Shown here piece after piece: positions 48,798-59,500 of a stretch of DNA of 64,000 nt; positions within the stretch are counted from its first letter, which is position 1, and every line of letters starts with the position of its first letter. The notes under the pieces were generated by a model, which was not told the DNA's origin, made no database searches, and worked only from the letters and a program-made list of their open reading frames with translations. Both the position numbers and the translations under genes were made by a program. The stretch comes from Pseudooceanicola batsensis HTCC2597 (lineage in GTDB: Bacteria; Pseudomonadota; Alphaproteobacteria; Rhodobacterales; Rhodobacteraceae), in the NCBI RefSeq assembly GCF_000152725.1, contig NZ_CH724131.1, forward strand, positions 2,501,273-2,565,272, in the 5' to 3' direction.

Positions 48798-50093
48798 TTG
48801 ACCGACACGACGACCCAACAGGTCACGCGCCAGCCAAGCCGGAACCTGTTCCAGAAACTTGAAATCGACATGCGCCTTCTGGGCATGATCGGCGCCTTCG
48901 TCCTGCTGTGCATCGGCTTCGACATTGTGACCGAGGGCCGGTTCCTGACCCCGCGCAACATCTTCAATCTGACGATCCAGACCGTTTCGGTGGCCATCAT
49001 GGCCTGCGGCATGGTCTTCGTGATCGTCACCCGCCATATCGACCTTTCCGTCGGCGCGCTGCTGGCGACCTGCTCGGCCGTGATGGCGATGACGCAGACG
49101 CAGATCCTGCCCTACGTGCTGGATTTCGGCCTGAACCACCCGGCGACGTGGATCATCACGATTGTCGTCGGCCTTGTCGCCGGGACCATCATCGGCGCCT
49201 TTCAGGGCGCGCTGATCGGATACCTGACGATCCCCGCCTTCATCGTGACGCTCGGCGGGTTCCTCGTCTGGCGCAATGTGGCGTGGTACCTGACCGGCGG
49301 CCAGACGATCGGCCCGCTGGACGAGAATTTCCGCAAGCTCGGCGGCATCAACGGCACGCTCGGCGAAACCTGGAGCTGGGCGCTCGGCCTGATCCTGACG
49401 GTTGCCGCCCTCTGGGTGCTCTGGACCTCGCGCCAGGCCCGCGCGCGGCACGGTTTCGCGGTCAAGCCTCTCTGGGCGCAGGGGGTACTGTCTGCGATCT
49501 TCGCGGCGGCGATCCTCGGCTTCGTGGCGATCCTCAACGCCTACGAGATCCCCTCGCGCCGCCTGGAGCGCATGTTCGAGGACCGGGGCGAGATCCTGCC
49601 GGAGGGGCTGACCATCGGCTACGGCGTGCCCTTTTCGGTGCTTATCCTGATCGTCGTCGCCATCGTGCTGACCATCGTCGCCCGCCGCACGCGCTTTGGC
49701 CGCTACATCTTTGCCACCGGGGGCAATCCGGACGCGGCCGAACTTTCCGGCATCAATACCCGCTGGCTGACCGTCAAGGTCTTTGCCCTCATGGGGTTCC
49801 TCTGCGCCCTGTCGGCGGTTGTTGCCTCGGCCCGCCTCGCCAACCATTCCAACGACATCGGCACGCTCGACGAACTGCGCGTCATCGCGGCCGCGGTCAT
49901 CGGCGGAACGGCTCTGTCGGGCGGGATAGGGACGATCTACGGCGCCGTCCTCGGCGCGCTCATCATGCAGGCCCTGCAGTCCGGCATGGCGATGGTCGGG
50001 GTCGATGCCCCGTTCCAGAACATCGTCGTCGGCGCGGTTCTGGTGCTGGCCGTGCTGATCGACATCCTTTACCGCAAACGACTGGGAGCGTGA
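48798..50093 (+). CDS. xylH: xylose ABC transporter permease XylH
   Basis: 431 residues starting at TTG 48798 with a GGGAGGGA site. At least ten hydrophobic segments; the BPD_transp_2 family signature is seen as [48 protein letters not shown] and [27 protein letters not shown]. It forms the inner-membrane channel of the XylFGH importer. Confidence 0.93.
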   Translation: MTDTTTQQVTRQPSRNLFQKLEIDMRLLGMIGAFVLLCIGFDIVTEGRFLTPRNIFNLTIQTVSVAIMACGMVFVIVTRHIDLSVGALLATCSAVMAMTQTQILPYVLDFGLNHPATWIITIVVGLVAGTIIGAFQGALIGYLTIPAFIVTLGGFLVWRNVAWYLTGGQTIGPLDENFRKLGGINGTLGETWSWALGLILTVAALWVLWTSRQARARHGFAVKPLWAQGVLSAIFAAAILGFVAILNAYEIPSRRLERMFEDRGEILPEGLTIGYGVPFSVLILIVVAIVLTIVARRTRFGRYIFATGGNPDAAELSGINTRWLTVKVFALMGFLCALSAVVASARLANHSNDIGTLDELRVIAAAVIGGTALSGGIGTIYGAVLGALIMQALQSGMAMVGVDAPFQNIVVGAVLVLAVLIDILYRKRLGA

Positions 50094-50095
50094 CG

Positions 50096-50860
50096 ATGGT
50101 GGACAGAAGCGGAACCCCCCTCGTCGAAATGCGCGACATCTCGGTCGCCTTCGGCGGGGTCAAGGCGGTCGACCATGTCACCGTCGATCTCTATCCGGGC
50201 GAAGTCGTGGGCCTGCTGGGCCATAACGGCGCCGGCAAATCGACCCTGATCAAGGTTCTTTCGGGCGCCTACCAGGGCACCGGCGAAATCCGGATCGACG
50301 GCAGGCCGGTGCAGATCACCAATCCCCGCGACGCCCGCGCCAACAATATCGAGACGATCTACCAGACGCTCGCGCTGGCCGACAATCTCGACGCGACCTC
50401 GAACCTCTTTCTGGGCCGCGAACTTGTGACGCCCTTCGGCCTCGTCGACGACGCCGCGATGGAGGCCGAGTGTCGCAAGATCATGGGCCAGCTCAACCCC
50501 AACTTCCAGAAGTTCCACGATCCCGTTTCGGCACTGTCGGGCGGGCAGCGGCAGTCGGTGGCCATCGCGCGGGCGGTCTATTTCAACGCCCGCATCCTGA
50601 TCATGGACGAACCGACCGCCGCGCTCGGCCCGCACGAGACACAGATGGTCGCCGAGCTGATCCAGAAGCTCAAGGCGCAGGGGATCGGCATCTTCCTGAT
50701 CGACCACGACGTGCATTCGGTGATGGACCTCTGCGACCGGGCTTCGGTCATGAAGAACGGCCAGCTGGTCGGCACGGTGAACATCCCCGACGTCACCGAC
50801 GACGACCTGCTGTCGATGATCATCCTGGGCAAGATGCCCGGTGCGGCTCCGGCGGCCTGA
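50096..50860 (+). CDS. xylG: xylose ABC transporter ATPase XylG, single-domain form
   Basis: 254 residues from ATG 50096, only 2 bases after the xylH stop. Walker [12 protein letters not shown] (about 41-51), signature [14 protein letters not shown], Walker [13 protein letters not shown]. coli XylG is a two-domain protein of about 510 residues; this single-domain form must act as a homodimer, as in FrcA-type importers common in alphaproteobacteria. Confidence 0.92.
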   Translation: MVDRSGTPLVEMRDISVAFGGVKAVDHVTVDLYPGEVVGLLGHNGAGKSTLIKVLSGAYQGTGEIRIDGRPVQITNPRDARANNIETIYQTLALADNLDATSNLFLGRELVTPFGLVDDAAMEAECRKIMGQLNPNFQKFHDPVSALSGGQRQSVAIARAVYFNARILIMDEPTAALGPHETQMVAELIQKLKAQGIGIFLIDHDVHSVMDLCDRASVMKNGQLVGTVNIPDVTDDDLLSMIILGKMPGAAPAA

Positions 50861-50880
50861 CCGGCGCCCTTGACCTCGCT

Positions 50881-50901
50881 GCCCCGGCTCCGCGCCGGGG
50901 C
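50881..50901. repeat. intercistronic hairpin between xylG and xylA
   Basis: GCCCCGGC (50881-50888) and GCCGGGGC (50894-50901) with a five-base loop, in the 72-base gap between xylG and xylA. No T run, so likely a stabilising or partial-termination element. Confidence 0.55.
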
Positions 50902-50932
50902 CACTCAGCCCCCTACTTGAAGGAATGCAGCC

Positions 50933-52240
50933 ATGAGCACAGGATTTTTCGACGGCATCGACAGGATTGCCTACGAGGGACCCGACAGCACCAACCCGCT
51001 GGCCTTCCGGCACTACAACCCGGACGAGACGGTCATGGGCAAGCGCATGGAAGACCACCTGCGGTTCGCCGTCGCCTACTGGCATTCCTTCGCATGGGAG
51101 GGGAACGATCCTTTCGGCGGCCAGACCTTCGTCCGGCCCTGGCACCCGCAGGACGACATGGGCCGGGCCAGGCTAAAGGCGGACGTGGCCTTCGAGATGT
51201 TCGAGATTCTCGGCAATCCGTTCTTCTGCTGGCACGACGCCGATGTCCGCCCCGAACAGGGGAACTACGCCGACAACCTCGCGACGCTGGAAGAGATCAC
51301 CGACTACCTCGGCGAGAAGATGGAGACCTCGGGCACCGGCCTGCTCTGGGGCACGGCCAACATGTTCAGCCACCGTCGCTGGATGTCCGGCGCCTCGACC
51401 AATCCCGACCCGGATGTCTTCGCCTTTTCCGCCGCCACCGTGAAGGGCTGCATGGACGCGACCCACAAGATGGGCGGGCAGAACTATGTCCTCTGGGGCG
51501 GGCGCGAAGGCTACGAGACCCTGCTCAACACCGACATGGGGGCCGAACTGGACCACATGGGCCGGTTCCTGTCGATGGTCGTCGACTACAAGCACAAGAT
51601 CGGCTTCAAGGGCACGATCCTGGTCGAGCCGAAGCCGCAGGAGCCCTCGAAGCACCAGTACGATTTCGACGTCGCCACCTGCATCGGCTTCCTGCGGAAA
51701 TACGGTCTGGAGAAAGAGGTCAAGCTGAACATCGAACAGGGCCACGCGATCCTGGCCGGACATTCCTTCGAGCACGAACTGGCGCTGGCCGCGTCCGAGG
51801 GGATGCTCGGCTCGATCGACATGAACCGCAACGACTATCAGTCGGGCTGGGACACGGACCAGTTCCCGAACAACACGCCCGAGGTGGCGCTGGCCTATTA
51901 CCACATCCTCAAGTCCGGCGGCTTCGACACCGGGGGCACCAATTTCGATGCCAAGCTGCGGCGCCAGTCGCTCGACGCCGAGGATCTGATTGCCGCGCAT
52001 GTCGGTGCGATGGACATCTGCGCCCGGGGGCTGAAGGCCGCCGCGGCGATGATCGAGGACGGCGGGCTTGAGGACGCACTGGCCGAGCGCTACGCCGGCT
52101 GGCAGAGTGACGCGGCAAAGGCGATGCTGGACAGCGACCTCGGGTCGATCGCCGCGCGAGTTCTGTCGGAGGGGATCAACCCGGAACCCCGCTCGGGGCG
52201 GCAGGAGATCCTGGAAAACTACGTGAACCGTTTCGTCTGA
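50933..52240 (+). CDS. xylA: xylose isomerase
   Basis: 435 residues, class II isomerase turning D-xylose into D-xylulose. His101 and Asp104 in FCWHDADV start the catalytic and metal-binding set; [17 protein letters not shown] and [17 protein letters not shown] give the metal-binding Glu/Asp/His residues. It has an AAGGAA site before the ATG. It precedes xylB by 21 bases. Confidence 0.97.
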   Translation: MSTGFFDGIDRIAYEGPDSTNPLAFRHYNPDETVMGKRMEDHLRFAVAYWHSFAWEGNDPFGGQTFVRPWHPQDDMGRARLKADVAFEMFEILGNPFFCWHDADVRPEQGNYADNLATLEEITDYLGEKMETSGTGLLWGTANMFSHRRWMSGASTNPDPDVFAFSAATVKGCMDATHKMGGQNYVLWGGREGYETLLNTDMGAELDHMGRFLSMVVDYKHKIGFKGTILVEPKPQEPSKHQYDFDVATCIGFLRKYGLEKEVKLNIEQGHAILAGHSFEHELALAASEGMLGSIDMNRNDYQSGWDTDQFPNNTPEVALAYYHILKSGGFDTGGTNFDAKLRRQSLDAEDLIAAHVGAMDICARGLKAAAAMIEDGGLEDALAERYAGWQSDAAKAMLDSDLGSIAARVLSEGINPEPRSGRQEILENYVNRFV

Positions 52241-52261
52241 ACCAAGGAGAGGGCCGCAGAC

Positions 52262-53713
52262 ATGTACCTCGGACTGGATCTCGGGACCTCCGGCCTGCGC
52301 GCCATCCTCGTCGATGACGAGGGGAACGTGCAGGGCGAGGCTGAAGCCGCCTTCGATCTCGCCCATCCGCATCCCGGCTGGTCCGAACAGGACCCCGCCG
52401 CCTGGATCGCCGCCTGCGAGACCGCCGTCGGGTCGCTGCGCGACCGGTGCCCGAAGGCTTTCGGCGCCCTGCGCGGCATCGGATTGTCCGGCCACATGCA
52501 CGGCGCAACGCTGCTGGATGCCGACGACGCGGTCCTGCGGCCCTGCATCCTGTGGAACGACACCCGGTCCACCACCGAGGCCGCCGCGCTGGATGCCACC
52601 CCCGGTATCCGCGAGATCACGGGCAACATCGTCTTTCCGGGGTTCACCGCGCCCAAGCTGGCGTGGGTCCGCAACAACGAACCCGCGGTCTTCGACCGGG
52701 TCGCGAAGGTGCTTCTGCCCAAGGACTATCTGCGCCTCTGGCTGACCGGAGAGCATATTTCGGACATGTCGGACAGCGCCGGTACCGCCTGGCTCGATGT
52801 CGGGGCCCGCGCCTGGTCGGACAAGGCCCTCGAGGCCGGCGGCATGCGTCGGGCGCAGATGCCCGATCTCGTCGAAGGCAGCGCCCCCGGCGGCGAGCTG
52901 CGCCCGGCCCTGCGCGAAGCCTGGGGTCTCGACCACCCCGTTGTGGTCGCCGGCGGCGCCGGTGACAATGCCGCCGCCGCGTGCGGGTCGGGGTGCCTGG
53001 GCGAGGGGACCGGGTTCGTTTCGCTCGGCACTTCGGGCGTGCTCATGGCGGGGCGGGACAGCTACTGCCCGGATCCGGCCTCGGCCGTGCACAGTTTCTG
53101 CCATGCCGTTCCCGGCCGCTGGTACCAGATGGGCGTGATCCTCGCCGCCACGGACAGCCTCAACTGGCTGGCCCGCAACCTCCGGGAAAGCCCCGCCGAT
53201 CTGGCGAACAGCCTGCCCGCCTCGGCCCAGGCTCCGTCCCCGTTGATGTTCCTGCCGTACCTCTCGGGCGAGAGGACCCCGCACAACGACACCCGCATCC
53301 GCGGCGCCTTTGTCGGGCTGGATGTCGCCATGGACCGGACCGATCTCACACGGGCGGTCATGGAAGGCGTGGCCTTCGCCCTGCGCGACAGCCTCGAGGC
53401 GTTGCGCGGGACGGGCGCGCGGTTCGACACCCTGCTCGCCACCGGCGGCGGGGCACGGTCGCGGTTCTGGCTGACGACGCTCGCGAACGTGCTGGACCTT
53501 CCCCTGTCGCTGCCCCGGGGAAGCGAACTGGGCGCCGCCATGGGGGCGGCCTCTCTGGCCAGGGCAGCTGCGACCGGCGCGGATCCCGACAGCATCATGC
53601 GGCCGCCCGAAGCCGCCGAGGTGATCGAGCCGCATCCCGAGGCCCGCGGGGCCTATGAAGCCGCGTATCAGCGCTATCGTGCCCTCTATCCCGCGCTGGC
53701 GAATGCCGGCTAG
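52262..53713 (+). CDS. xylB: xylulokinase
   Basis: 483 residues, FGGY kinase making xylulose-5-phosphate. Features: YLGLDLGTSGLRAIL, GIGLSGHMHGATLL, WNDTRS, the catalytic Asp in AGGAGDNAAAACG, SLGTSGVLMA, and the C-terminal ATP-binding GGGARSRFWLTTLANVLDLPL. It completes the pathway to the pentose phosphate route. Confidence 0.95.
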   Translation: MYLGLDLGTSGLRAILVDDEGNVQGEAEAAFDLAHPHPGWSEQDPAAWIAACETAVGSLRDRCPKAFGALRGIGLSGHMHGATLLDADDAVLRPCILWNDTRSTTEAAALDATPGIREITGNIVFPGFTAPKLAWVRNNEPAVFDRVAKVLLPKDYLRLWLTGEHISDMSDSAGTAWLDVGARAWSDKALEAGGMRRAQMPDLVEGSAPGGELRPALREAWGLDHPVVVAGGAGDNAAAACGSGCLGEGTGFVSLGTSGVLMAGRDSYCPDPASAVHSFCHAVPGRWYQMGVILAATDSLNWLARNLRESPADLANSLPASAQAPSPLMFLPYLSGERTPHNDTRIRGAFVGLDVAMDRTDLTRAVMEGVAFALRDSLEALRGTGARFDTLLATGGGARSRFWLTTLANVLDLPLSLPRGSELGAAMGAASLARAAATGADPDSIMRPPEAAEVIEPHPEARGAYEAAYQRYRALYPALANAG

Positions 53714-53786
53714 GATGAGGGGCGCGCCCATGAGCCGCGGGTCATTCCGCTGACGATCCGCGGCCCGCATCCGGGGAACCGATCAG

Positions 53787-55079
53787 ATGAAGACCCTTGC
53801 GCTCGCCGTTCTCATCGCCCTGTCCCCGCCGGCCCTGGCGCTGGATCTGGGGCCCCGGCCCGTCTTTCCGGAAACGGATTTCGACCGTGTCCAGCTGGGG
53901 TGGCTGCTGTTCTACGACCCGATCCTCTCGGGCAATCGCGGGGTGAGCTGCGCGACCTGCCACCATCCGGACTTCGGAACCTCCGACGGCGTCTCTCTCG
54001 CGATCGGGGATGGCGGCCTCGGGCTGGGGCCGGAGCGGAGCATCGACGCCGCCAACCCGCCGGAACAACGCATTCCCCGCAATGCCCCCGGGCTGTGGAA
54101 CCTCGGCGCGGCCGAATTCACCCGCTTTTTCCATGACGGCCGGCTCGAACTGGATCCCGGTCAACCGAACGGCATCCGCACGCCTCTCGGTGCCGACATG
54201 ACCGAGGGGTTCGACTCTCCGCTGGCCGCGCAGGCCATGTTCCCCGTCCTGTCCGGGGACGAGATGGCCGGGCACTATTCCGAGAACGAGATCAGCACGG
54301 CGGTCCGTCAGGGGCTGCTCAGCCAGCCCGGCGGCGCCTGGGAGAGGATCGCACGACGTGTCGCGGCCATACCCGAGTATCGCGAGAAATTCGAAACGGC
54401 CCTGCCCGCTCAGCCGATCACCTTTGCCGCCATCGCCAATGTCATTGCGGATTTCATCACCTTCGAATGGCGCGCCGACGACTCTCTGTTCGACCGCGCG
54501 ATGCAGGGCCGGGCCGAACTGCCGCCCGCCGCGCGCAGGGGCATGACATTGTTCTACGGCAAGGCCGGATGCAGCGACTGCCACTCCGGCTGGCTGCAGA
54601 CGGATCACGGGTTCCACGCCATCGCCATGCCCCAGTTCGGACCCGGCAAGGCCGCGCGCTTCGAATCCCATGCCCGCGACGAAGGGCGCCATCGTGTCAC
54701 CGGCGACCCCGGCGATGCCTATGCCTTCCGGACGCCATCCCTCCGCAACGTCACGATCACGGCGCCCTATGGTCACAGCGGCGCCTATCCCGACCTGGAA
54801 TCCGTCGTCCGGCATCATCTCGACCCGGTGGCCGCGCTGCGGTCCTACCGTTCCGACTCGGCCGTGCTGCCCGACTGGCCCGAAGCGCGGGACGATCGCG
54901 TCCTCTCGGACCCGGCCGAGCTCGAGGCCATCGCGGCGGCCAGCGACCTCGGCCCGCGACCGCTCTCGGACGCCGAGGTCGGCGCCATCCTGTCATTCCT
55001 GGAAACGCTGGAAGACAGGGCGGAACGGCTGGGCATTCCCGAAGCCGTGCCGAGCGGCCTGCCCGTGGTCGGAGACTGA
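53787..55079 (+). CDS. MauG/cytochrome c peroxidase-like di-heme protein
   Basis: 430 residues with a signal peptide (MKTLALAVLIALSPPALA). Two heme c sites: CATCHH (Cys55-His59) and CSDCH (Cys262-His266). The CCP_MauG pattern is clear from LGWLLFYDPILSGNRGVSCATCH, AARRGMTLFYGKAGCSDCH and AYAFRTPSLRNVTITAPYGHSGAYPDLESVVRHH. The periplasmic enzyme either removes H2O2 or, like MauG/MbnH, oxidises a protein partner; the sequence does not decide. It stands 73 bases after xylB on the same strand, so it may be cotranscribed. Confidence 0.88.
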   Translation: MKTLALAVLIALSPPALALDLGPRPVFPETDFDRVQLGWLLFYDPILSGNRGVSCATCHHPDFGTSDGVSLAIGDGGLGLGPERSIDAANPPEQRIPRNAPGLWNLGAAEFTRFFHDGRLELDPGQPNGIRTPLGADMTEGFDSPLAAQAMFPVLSGDEMAGHYSENEISTAVRQGLLSQPGGAWERIARRVAAIPEYREKFETALPAQPITFAAIANVIADFITFEWRADDSLFDRAMQGRAELPPAARRGMTLFYGKAGCSDCHSGWLQTDHGFHAIAMPQFGPGKAARFESHARDEGRHRVTGDPGDAYAFRTPSLRNVTITAPYGHSGAYPDLESVVRHHLDPVAALRSYRSDSAVLPDWPEARDDRVLSDPAELEAIAAASDLGPRPLSDAEVGAILSFLETLEDRAERLGIPEAVPSGLPVVGD

Positions 55080-55083
55080 CCTC

Positions 55084-56139
55084 TCAGCCCAGCCTGCGCC
55101 CGGTCTCGGCGGAAAAGTAATGCAGCTTGCCGGGGTTCGGCGCCAGGCGCAGCACCTCGCCCGGGTTCGGGGCGTCCGATCCGGGCAGGCTTGCGACCAG
55201 GTCCGTCTCGGTCTCCTCGAGCACACCGTGGACGTGGACCGTGGCGCCAAGCCTTTCGACCACCCGCACATGCAGCGGAAGCGGGCCCGCCGCGTCGGGT
55301 GTCAGGTCTTCGGGCCGCACCCCGGCGGTGACGTCACCCATGGCGGGGCTGTCGCCCGACAGCCGCTGTCCCGTCGCCGTCTCGACACCGCCCGCGCCCG
55401 CGAAACACGGCAGGAAGTTCATCGGCGGCGAGCCGATGAATCCACCGACGAAGACCGAGGCCGGGCGCTCGTAGATTTCCAGCGGCGGCCCCGCCTGCTC
55501 GATCCGGCCGGCATTCATGATCACCAGCTGGTCGGCCAGCGTCATCGCCTCGAGCTGATCGTGCGTCACGTAGATCGACGTGGTTCCCAGCCGTTGCTGC
55601 AGATCGCGGATCTCGACCCGCGTCTTCACCCGCAGCTTGGCATCGAGGTTCGACAGCGGCTCGTCGAAGAGAAAGGCGGCAGGCTCGCGCACGATGGCGC
55701 GCCCCATGGCGACGCGTTGCCGCTGACCGCCGGAGAGCTGCCGGGGCTTGCGGCTCAGATAGTCCTCCAGCCCCAGGGTCTTCGCCGCCTTGCGCACCGC
55801 CGCGTCGATGGTGGTCTTCGGCTCGCCCCGGTTGCGCAGCCCGTAGGCCATGTTGTCGTATACGCTCATGTGCGGGTAGAGCGCATAGTTCTGGAACACC
55901 ATCGAGATGTCGCGCTCGACCGGCTCGAGTTCGTTCACGCGGCGCCCGGCGATCCGGATTTCGCCCCCCGTGATGGGCTCCAGTCCCGCCACCATGCGCA
56001 GCAGGGTCGACTTGCCGCAGCCCGAAGGCCCGACCAGCACGCAAAGTTCACCCGCGGCGATGTCGAAAGACAGGTCGGGGATGACCTCCACCCCTCCGGG
56101 ATAGACCTTGCGGACGTTCTCGATCTCGATCTGTGCCAT
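55084..56139 (-). CDS. ugpC: glycerol-3-phosphate-type ABC transporter ATPase
   Basis: 351 residues from ATG 56139; the frame is open further upstream but that part overlaps the permease. Walker [15 protein letters not shown], signature [14 protein letters not shown], Walker [13 protein letters not shown], followed by an OB-fold regulatory domain (about 235-350; [24 protein letters not shown]). It powers the Ugp-type importer. It is the last gene of ugpB-A-E-C, 8 bases after ugpE. Confidence 0.88.
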   Translation of the reverse strand: MAQIEIENVRKVYPGGVEVIPDLSFDIAAGELCVLVGPSGCGKSTLLRMVAGLEPITGGEIRIAGRRVNELEPVERDISMVFQNYALYPHMSVYDNMAYGLRNRGEPKTTIDAAVRKAAKTLGLEDYLSRKPRQLSGGQRQRVAMGRAIVREPAAFLFDEPLSNLDAKLRVKTRVEIRDLQQRLGTTSIYVTHDQLEAMTLADQLVIMNAGRIEQAGPPLEIYERPASVFVGGFIGSPPMNFLPCFAGAGGVETATGQRLSGDSPAMGDVTAGVRPEDLTPDAAGPLPLHVRVVERLGATVHVHGVLEETETDLVASLPGSDAPNPGEVLRLAPNPGKLHYFSAETGRRLG

Positions 56140-56147
56140 TCTTCTTC

Positions 56148-56993
56148 TTACTTCTCGGTTTCGACCAGGCCGCGGACGAACAGCCGCTGCATCCCGATGA
56201 TGACGGCCACCGGCGGCAGCATCGCCAGGATGGCGGTGGCCATGATAAGATTCCACAGCGGTTGTTCCTCGCCGGCATTCGCCATGCGCTGGATCCCCAT
56301 GACGACGGTGTAATAGCTCTCGTCCGTGGTCACGAGCAGCGGCCATAGGTACTGGTTCCAGCCGTAGATGAACAGGATCACGAAGAGCGCGGCCAGATTG
56401 GTGCGCGACAGCGGCACCAGGATGTCGCGGAAGAACTTCATCGGCCCCGCGCCGTCCACCCGCGCCGCCTCGGTCAGTTCGTCCGGCACGGTCATGAAGA
56501 ACTGCCGGAAGAGAAAGGTCGCCGTGGCCGAGGCGATCAGCGGGATCGACAACCCGGCATAGGAGTTCAGCATCCCCAGCTGCGCCACCACCTCGTAGGT
56601 CGGAAGGATCCGGACTTCGACCGGCAGCATCAGCGTCACGAAGATCGTCCAGAACGCGAGCACCCGGAAGGGAAACCGGAAATAGACGATGGCGAAGGAG
56701 GACAGCAGAGAGATCACGATCTTCCCGATTGTGATCGCCAGCGCCATGATCAGCGAATTGAACAGCATGAGCCCGATCGGCGGCGCACCGATGGTCGACA
56801 GACCCTCGCCCAGCACCTGGGCGTAGTTCTCCCACATCTGGTCGCCGGGCAGCAGGGGGATGCCGGAATTCACGTCCCGGGCGGTATGGGTCGAGGCGAC
56901 GAAGGCCAGCCAGATCGGAAAGACGAAGACCGTCACCCCGAGGATCAGGATGACATGCTGGACGATGTTCAGGACGGGGCGGTTCTCGATCAT
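56148..56993 (-). CDS. ugpE: glycerol-3-phosphate-type ABC transporter permease UgpE
   Basis: 281 residues, six hydrophobic segments, family MalG. ATG 56993 overlaps the ugpA stop as TGATG. Typical parts: [35 protein letters not shown] at the start and the EAA loop [36 protein letters not shown]. It pairs with UgpA. Confidence 0.92.
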   Translation of the reverse strand: MIENRPVLNIVQHVILILGVTVFVFPIWLAFVASTHTARDVNSGIPLLPGDQMWENYAQVLGEGLSTIGAPPIGLMLFNSLIMALAITIGKIVISLLSSFAIVYFRFPFRVLAFWTIFVTLMLPVEVRILPTYEVVAQLGMLNSYAGLSIPLIASATATFLFRQFFMTVPDELTEAARVDGAGPMKFFRDILVPLSRTNLAALFVILFIYGWNQYLWPLLVTTDESYYTVVMGIQRMANAGEEQPLWNLIMATAILAMLPPVAVIIGMQRLFVRGLVETEK

Positions 56994-57877
56994 CAGTATT
57001 CCACCCGGCGTTCGATGTAACGGAACTGAATGGCCGTCAGAAGGATCACGATGACCATCAGGATCACCGACTGTGCCGCCGAGGAGCCCAGGTTCAGACC
57101 CTCGAACGCATCGCGCCAGACCTTGTAGACCAGGATGTTCGTCGCATTTCCCGGCCCGCCGGACGTGGTGGCATGGACGACGCCGAAGGTTTCGAAAAAG
57201 GCGTAGACGACGTTCACCACGATCAGGAAGAAGACGGTCGGCGACAGGAGCGGAAGCTGGATGGTCCAGAACCGCTTGACCGGGCCCGCGCCGTCGATCG
57301 CGGCGGCTTCGGTCAGCGACCTGGGAATCGCCTGCAACCCGGCGAGAAAAAACAGGAAGTTGTAGCTGACCTGCCGCCACGCCGCCGCGATGACGATCAG
57401 CGCCATGGCGTCACCGCCATCGAGATAGTGGTTCCAGTCATAGCCCAGCATGTCCATCGCATAGGCCGCGATGCCGATCGTGGGGTTGAACAGGAACCAC
57501 CACAGGACGCCCGCGACGGCGGGCGCCACGGCATAGGGCCAGATCAGCAGCGTGCGATAGGCCGTGGCGGTCCGGATGACCCGGTCGGCCATCACCGCGA
57601 GGACCAGGGCGATCAGCATCCCCGAGGCCGCGACCATCGCGCTGTAGGCCATCGTGGTCCAGAAGCTCTCGAGGTAGAGCGGATCCGCGAACAGCCGCTT
57701 GAAATTCGCCATGCCGACGAATTCGGTCCGCAGGCCGAAGGCGTCCTGCCGCAGCACGGATTGATAGATCGCCTGGCTTGCAGGCCACAGGAAGAAGACC
57801 AGCGTTATGATGATCTGCGGCGCGATCAGCGCGTAAGGCAGCCAGCGATGCCGGAAGGTGACTCTCTTTGCGCGCAA
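56993..57877 (-). CDS. ugpA: glycerol-3-phosphate-type ABC transporter permease UgpA
   Basis: 294 residues starting at TTG 57877 ([37 protein letters not shown]) with GGAG 7 bases upstream; MalF-like with six segments. The EAA loop [31 protein letters not shown] is intact. A strong hairpin with a short T run (57901-57930) separates it from ugpB. Confidence 0.92.
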   Translation of the reverse strand: MRAKRVTFRHRWLPYALIAPQIIITLVFFLWPASQAIYQSVLRQDAFGLRTEFVGMANFKRLFADPLYLESFWTTMAYSAMVAASGMLIALVLAVMADRVIRTATAYRTLLIWPYAVAPAVAGVLWWFLFNPTIGIAAYAMDMLGYDWNHYLDGGDAMALIVIAAAWRQVSYNFLFFLAGLQAIPRSLTEAAAIDGAGPVKRFWTIQLPLLSPTVFFLIVVNVVYAFFETFGVVHATTSGGPGNATNILVYKVWRDAFEGLNLGSSAAQSVILMVIVILLTAIQFRYIERRVEY

Positions 57878-57900
57878 GGCGGTGCTCCGGTCGGTATCGG

Positions 57901-57930
57901 AAAAGAGCGGCCCGGATCGGTCCGGGCCGC
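57901..57930 (-). terminator. hairpin with U tract between ugpB and ugpA
   Basis: GCGGCCCGGA (57907-57916) and TCCGGGCCGC (57921-57930) form a perfect 10-bp stem; on the minus strand it is followed by TCTTTT. It stands 24 bases after the ugpB stop and 23 before the ugpA start. It probably causes partial termination so the binding protein is made in excess. Confidence 0.75.
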
Positions 57931-57954
57931 CCTGTCAGTGATAGGTTAGCGGGA

Positions 57955-59265
57955 TCAGCTGTTGCTGTCTTCGAAATCCCGCAGCATCTGGTTGCCGCGC
58001 TCCTGCGCCTTCTGCAGGGCTTCGGCGGCGGTCTGGTCACCCGCCCACAGGCTTTCCAGCTCTTCGTTGATCACGTCGCGGATCTGCACGTAGTTGCCAA
58101 AGCGCAGCCCCTTGGAATTCGGGGTCGGCTCGTTCAGCGACAGCTGCTTGATCGCGGTGTCGGTGCCCGGATTGCTGTCGTAGAACCCCTGCTCCTGGCT
58201 CAGTTCGTAGGCGGCGGTGGTGATCGGGACGTAGCCCGACGCCTGGTGCCAGTCGGCCTGCACCTCAGGCGAGGACATGTATTTGAAGAACTCGGCGACG
58301 CCCTGATAGTCGGCGTCGTCATGCCCCTCGAGCACCCAGAGGGTCGCCCCGCCGATGATCGAGTTCTGCGGTTCGTCGGCTGCCACCGTGTTCAAGGGGA
58401 GCATGGCCTGACCGAATTCGAACTCGGCCTGCTCGGAGATCCCGGCGTAATAGGCCGACGAGTTCATCCACATGGCGCATTCGCCCGAGACGAAGAGCGG
58501 CAGGCTGTCGCCGCGGCGGCCGCCATACTTGAACGTACCGTCTTCCTGACTGTCGGCGATGCGCTGCAGCAGGTTGGTCAGGTCTTCGCTTTCGGCGAAC
58601 TGGAACTCGGTATCGAGACCGGCGAACCCGTTCTCCTGCGATCCGATCGGCTGATCGTGCCAGGCGAGATAGTTCTCGACCATGACCCAGGACTGCCAGC
58701 CGAACGAGAAGGCGCAGTCATGACCGATGGCCTGAAGCTTCTCGGCCGCCTCGAACATCTCGTCCCAGGTGGTCGGCGCCTCTTCGATACCCGCTTCGTT
58801 CAGAAGGTCCTGATTGTACCACATCACCGGGGAGGACGAGTTGAACGGCAGCGAGAGCATGTCGCCCTCGGGGGTGGTGTAGTAGGATTTCACGGCGGGA
58901 ACATACGCGTCCGAATCCCATTCGATGTCCGCGTTGTCCATCACGTCCTGCACCGGCTTCACCGCGCCCTGAGCCGCCATCATGGTGGCCGTTCCGACCT
59001 CGAACACCTGAACGATATGTGGCTGCTCGCCGGCGCGGAAGGCCGCGATCGCGGCGGTCATGTTCTCGGTGTAGTTGCCCTTGTAGGTGGCGACGACGGA
59101 ATAGGTGTCCTGGCTCTCGTTGAAGCCGTTGGCGATTTCCTCGACCTTCTCGCCCAGCGCGCCGCCCATGGCGTGCCAGAAGTTGATTTCGGTCTGCGCG
59201 AGGGCAGGTGCCGCTGCAAGGGACAGGACGGTGGCCAGGGCCGTCAGCGGTTTGGTGTGAGTCAT
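57955..59265 (-). CDS. ugpB: glycerol-3-phosphate-type substrate-binding protein UgpB
   Basis: 436 residues; signal peptide MTHTKPLTALATVLSLAAAPALA. The mature start TEINFWHAMGGALGEKVEEIANGFNESQ is typical of UgpB. The later CAMWMNSSAYYAGI and GGATLWVLEG segments fit the same family. It binds glycerol-3-phosphate or glycerophosphodiesters in the periplasm; the exact ligand is not proved by sequence. It is the first gene of the ugpB-A-E-C operon. Confidence 0.92.
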   Translation of the reverse strand: MTHTKPLTALATVLSLAAAPALAQTEINFWHAMGGALGEKVEEIANGFNESQDTYSVVATYKGNYTENMTAAIAAFRAGEQPHIVQVFEVGTATMMAAQGAVKPVQDVMDNADIEWDSDAYVPAVKSYYTTPEGDMLSLPFNSSSPVMWYNQDLLNEAGIEEAPTTWDEMFEAAEKLQAIGHDCAFSFGWQSWVMVENYLAWHDQPIGSQENGFAGLDTEFQFAESEDLTNLLQRIADSQEDGTFKYGGRRGDSLPLFVSGECAMWMNSSAYYAGISEQAEFEFGQAMLPLNTVAADEPQNSIIGGATLWVLEGHDDADYQGVAEFFKYMSSPEVQADWHQASGYVPITTAAYELSQEQGFYDSNPGTDTAIKQLSLNEPTPNSKGLRFGNYVQIRDVINEELESLWAGDQTAAEALQKAQERGNQMLRDFEDSNS

Positions 59266-59500
59266 GATTCTCTCCGGAAGGTCCGTACATGCGAAACGAA
59301 GCCGCCAAGCGGCTCACGATGGAGAGAGACAACCACGACATTCGCTGCACGACAAATGAAGTTTTTTCGACACTCCCCATAAAAAGTGACGCCCGGCGGC
59401 GTCAAACATACGCTTCCGTTCGGTCCGGGAACGTCCGTGAACCTTGCCGCCTTGTGCCGGCTGGGCGGGATTTTCGCCCGGCCGGCCTCCGCGGGGGCCG

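Noticed and set aside
48501..49847. 448-codon minus-strand frame opposite xylH
   Set aside because: Antisense of the XylH permease; no motif.
59266..59500. Pho-box search upstream of ugpB
   Set aside because: Several TGTCG units occur (minus strand) but not with the 11-base direct-repeat spacing of a PhoB site; not called.
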